Both the position numbers and the translations under genes were made by a program. The notes below the pieces were generated by a model, which was given only the letters and a program-made list of their open reading frames with translations, did not search any database and was not told the origin of the DNA. This document shows positions 62,543 to 64,000 of a stretch of DNA of 64,000 nt, piece by piece. The DNA comes from Brevibacterium mcbrellneri ATCC 49030 (GTDB taxonomy: Bacteria; Actinomycetota; Actinomycetes; Actinomycetales; Brevibacteriaceae). The stretch lies in contig NZ_ADNU01000043.1 of assembly GCF_000178455.1 (NCBI RefSeq), forward strand, positions 1 to 64,000, in the 5' to 3' direction. The first letter of the stretch is position 1. Each line of letters opens with the position of its first letter.

Positions 62543-64000
62543 CAGCTGTCCTCCTCTTCCACCACAATAGGGATGCTTCCAGTGTGCACACGAACGGAGC
62601 CGTCCGAGGTGGGTGGCCCGGCCACGATTGACGCACCTTGTACGCGTGCGTCTGCCGGCGGTAGGGGTAGGGGTGAGCGCGTAATGGTGCTTCCTGCTCG
62701 CCGCGGAATCGTGAGCCGGAAGCACGTTCCGTTTCCTTTTTGAGACCACACTTGGAGCCACCCGTTGTGAAGGTGGGCATCTTCGAGTGAGATCGCAAGC
62801 CCGAGCCCAGATCCACCGAGTGTTCGTTTGCGGGAGGGGTCGGCTCGCCAGAATCGGTCAAAAACGTTTTCAAGTTGGTCGTCTGTCATGCCGATTCCGT
62901 GGTCGCGCACTGAGACGGCGACGGCTTGTGCGTTTGATCCCACGTACACGTCGATCCGTTTTTGGTCGCCGTGTTCTACCGCGTTGACTACTAAGTTGTT
63001 GACGATCCGGGTGATACGAATTCTGTCTGCTTCAGCCATAACGGGGGCCGATGGGGCGTGGATGAGGATTTCGGTGTTCGCCTGGCTGGCAACCATAGAC
63101 ACGCTTTCAACAACCTCGGATACGATCTCAGTGATGTCCAAAGGCTTGGCAAGCAGGTTTGCCGCCCCTGCGTCGTGGCGAGAAATTTCCAGAAGATCTT
63201 CGAGTAGAACTTCGAAACGTTCAACTTGTGAGTTGAGCAGTTCGGCTGATCTGCGGGTCGATTCATCGAATTCGTCGCGTGATTCAAAGATCATGTCCGA
63301 GGCGATGTGGATGGTGGTCAGGGGCGTGCGAAGTTCGTGGGACACATCGGACACGAACTGGCGTTGCAAGACAGTGAGTCGCTCCATGCGTTCAATCTGG
63401 TCTTGCAGATTGTCCGCCATGTCGTTAAATGACTGTGCCAGTGTTGCGATTTCATCACGGCCAGAGACAGGCATGCGCTGATTGAGGTCACCGTCGGCAA
63501 TTTTGCGGGCGACTTCAGACCCAGCTTTGACAGGCACCACAACGAATCGAGTCACTAACCATGCGACTCCTCCGACCAGAATGCTGAGAACCACGCCAGA
63601 AACCCCCAGGGCACGTTGCACAAAGTCCAGGGTCCCTTGTTCTTCTGTCAGATCTGCGACCGTGTACAGGATGAAGTCACCCTGCCCGTTAACGGTCAGA
63701 CGCTGTGCGACGATCAGCCCGGGGGCTTCTGTTCCGGCCAGTTCAGCTGACTGAAATTTTTGGTTGCCCGCAGGCGATTCACGAATCGATTCGCGTAGCT
63801 CTGGGCTGATGTCCGACACGGACATCGGTTCATACCCGGTTGTGATGGCAACGAGGGGTGGCACTGTGGAATTGCCTGCTGGCTCAAGTGCGATGGCTTG
63901 CAGTTGCAAGGATGAGCGCGACAGCATGGAACGCAGCTGCGCGTTCAGGGCGTCGGCGGCTTCTTGTGAATCGGACAGGCCAGACAGGGCTTCCAGTTCT
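62542..64000 (-). CDS. mtrB: Sensor histidine kinase MtrB (5' end cut by window edge)
   Basis: At least 486 residues are present; the frame stays open to the right edge, so the listed internal ATG near 63927 is not the real start. Seen from the left edge of the protein: an extracellular sensor part, a transmembrane helix (VVLSILVGGVAWLVTRFVVVPV), a HAMP domain, HisKA with SHELRTPLTTIH, and HATPase motifs NLVVNAVEHG, VRDHGIGM, GGSGLGLAI. MtrB acts on MtrA to control cell division and wall genes. Directly upstream of lpqB in the conserved mtrAB-lpqB order. Confidence 0.96.
   Translation of the reverse strand, partial: ELEALSGLSDSQEAADALNAQLRSMLSRSSLQLQAIALEPAGNSTVPPLVAITTGYEPMSVSDISPELRESIRESPAGNQKFQSAELAGTEAPGLIVAQRLTVNGQGDFILYTVADLTEEQGTLDFVQRALGVSGVVLSILVGGVAWLVTRFVVVPVKAGSEVARKIADGDLNQRMPVSGRDEIATLAQSFNDMADNLQDQIERMERLTVLQRQFVSDVSHELRTPLTTIHIASDMIFESRDEFDESTRRSAELLNSQVERFEVLLEDLLEISRHDAGAANLLAKPLDITEIVSEVVESVSMVASQANTEILIHAPSAPVMAEADRIRITRIVNNLVVNAVEHGDQKRIDVYVGSNAQAVAVSVRDHGIGMTDDQLENVFDRFWRADPSRKRTLGGSGLGLAISLEDAHLHNGWLQVWSQKGNGTCFRLTIPRRAGSTITRSPLPLPPADARVQGASIVAGPPTSDGSVRVHTGSIPIVVEEEDS

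Noticed and set aside
1-64000. CRISPR array, tRNA or rRNA genes
   Set aside because: No regularly spaced direct repeats, cloverleaf-like sequences or conserved rRNA blocks were seen on either strand.

Overview
This window comes from an actinobacterium of intermediate G+C, probably in or near the Micrococcales. The evidence is the block mtrB-lpqB-comF-hpf-secA, a WhiB1-type regulator, mycothiol S-conjugate amidase, a fused biotin-carboxylase/BCCP subunit, a PdtaS-type sensor kinase, a 180-kDa-class NAD-glutamate dehydrogenase, and DUF4245, DUF4307 and DUF2505 proteins. I cannot name the genus from sequence alone. No rRNA, tRNA, CRISPR array, integrase or transposase was found.

Positions 1-13185 are an accretion zone piled against the 3' end of ychF, whose intact copy is at 12100-13185. 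Three further fragments of the ychF 3' end lie downstream in the same orientation: about 30 bp at 1083-1112, about 450 bp at 3799-4247 and about 30 bp at 8721-8750. Between them sit a partial methyltransferase, a frameshifted HigA antitoxin, an ABM monooxygenase, a CBS protein with a HEPN-like motif, an NAD-dependent epimerase, two broken copies of an LLM flavin oxidoreductase, a cadmium module (cmtR-cadA) with an ArsO-like monooxygenase, a mercury module (merR-merA with a truncated Cys-rich membrane peptide), and truncated arfB. The metal-resistance part is visibly richer in G+C than its surroundings.

Positions 13214-19764 hold a complete type I Wadjet anti-plasmid system, jetA-jetB-jetC-jetD, in overlapping genes transcribed toward ychF. 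Next to it, 19868-24445 is a short-chain fatty acid/acetoacetate module: a PucR-type regulator, an AtoE transporter interrupted by a frameshift, and acetoacetyl-CoA synthetase.

Positions 24499-64000 are ordinary core chromosome. They hold rmuC, ferritin, ispH, xseAB, glpX, carbonic anhydrase, fumC, PhoH-like, an isoprenyl diphosphate synthase, hemolysin III, mca, greA, an AI-2E-type permease, an SGNH hydrolase, maf, accA, an Lpd-like quinone reductase, whiB, gdh-pdtaS and a small SAF/MinD-like operon. A BldC-like HTH gene, a LysM protein, a DUF6459-like protein, secA, hpf, comF, lpqB and a partial mtrB follow. The octamer CCGAGGTG (either strand) is strongly over-represented in the core DNA and nearly absent from the accreted islands.
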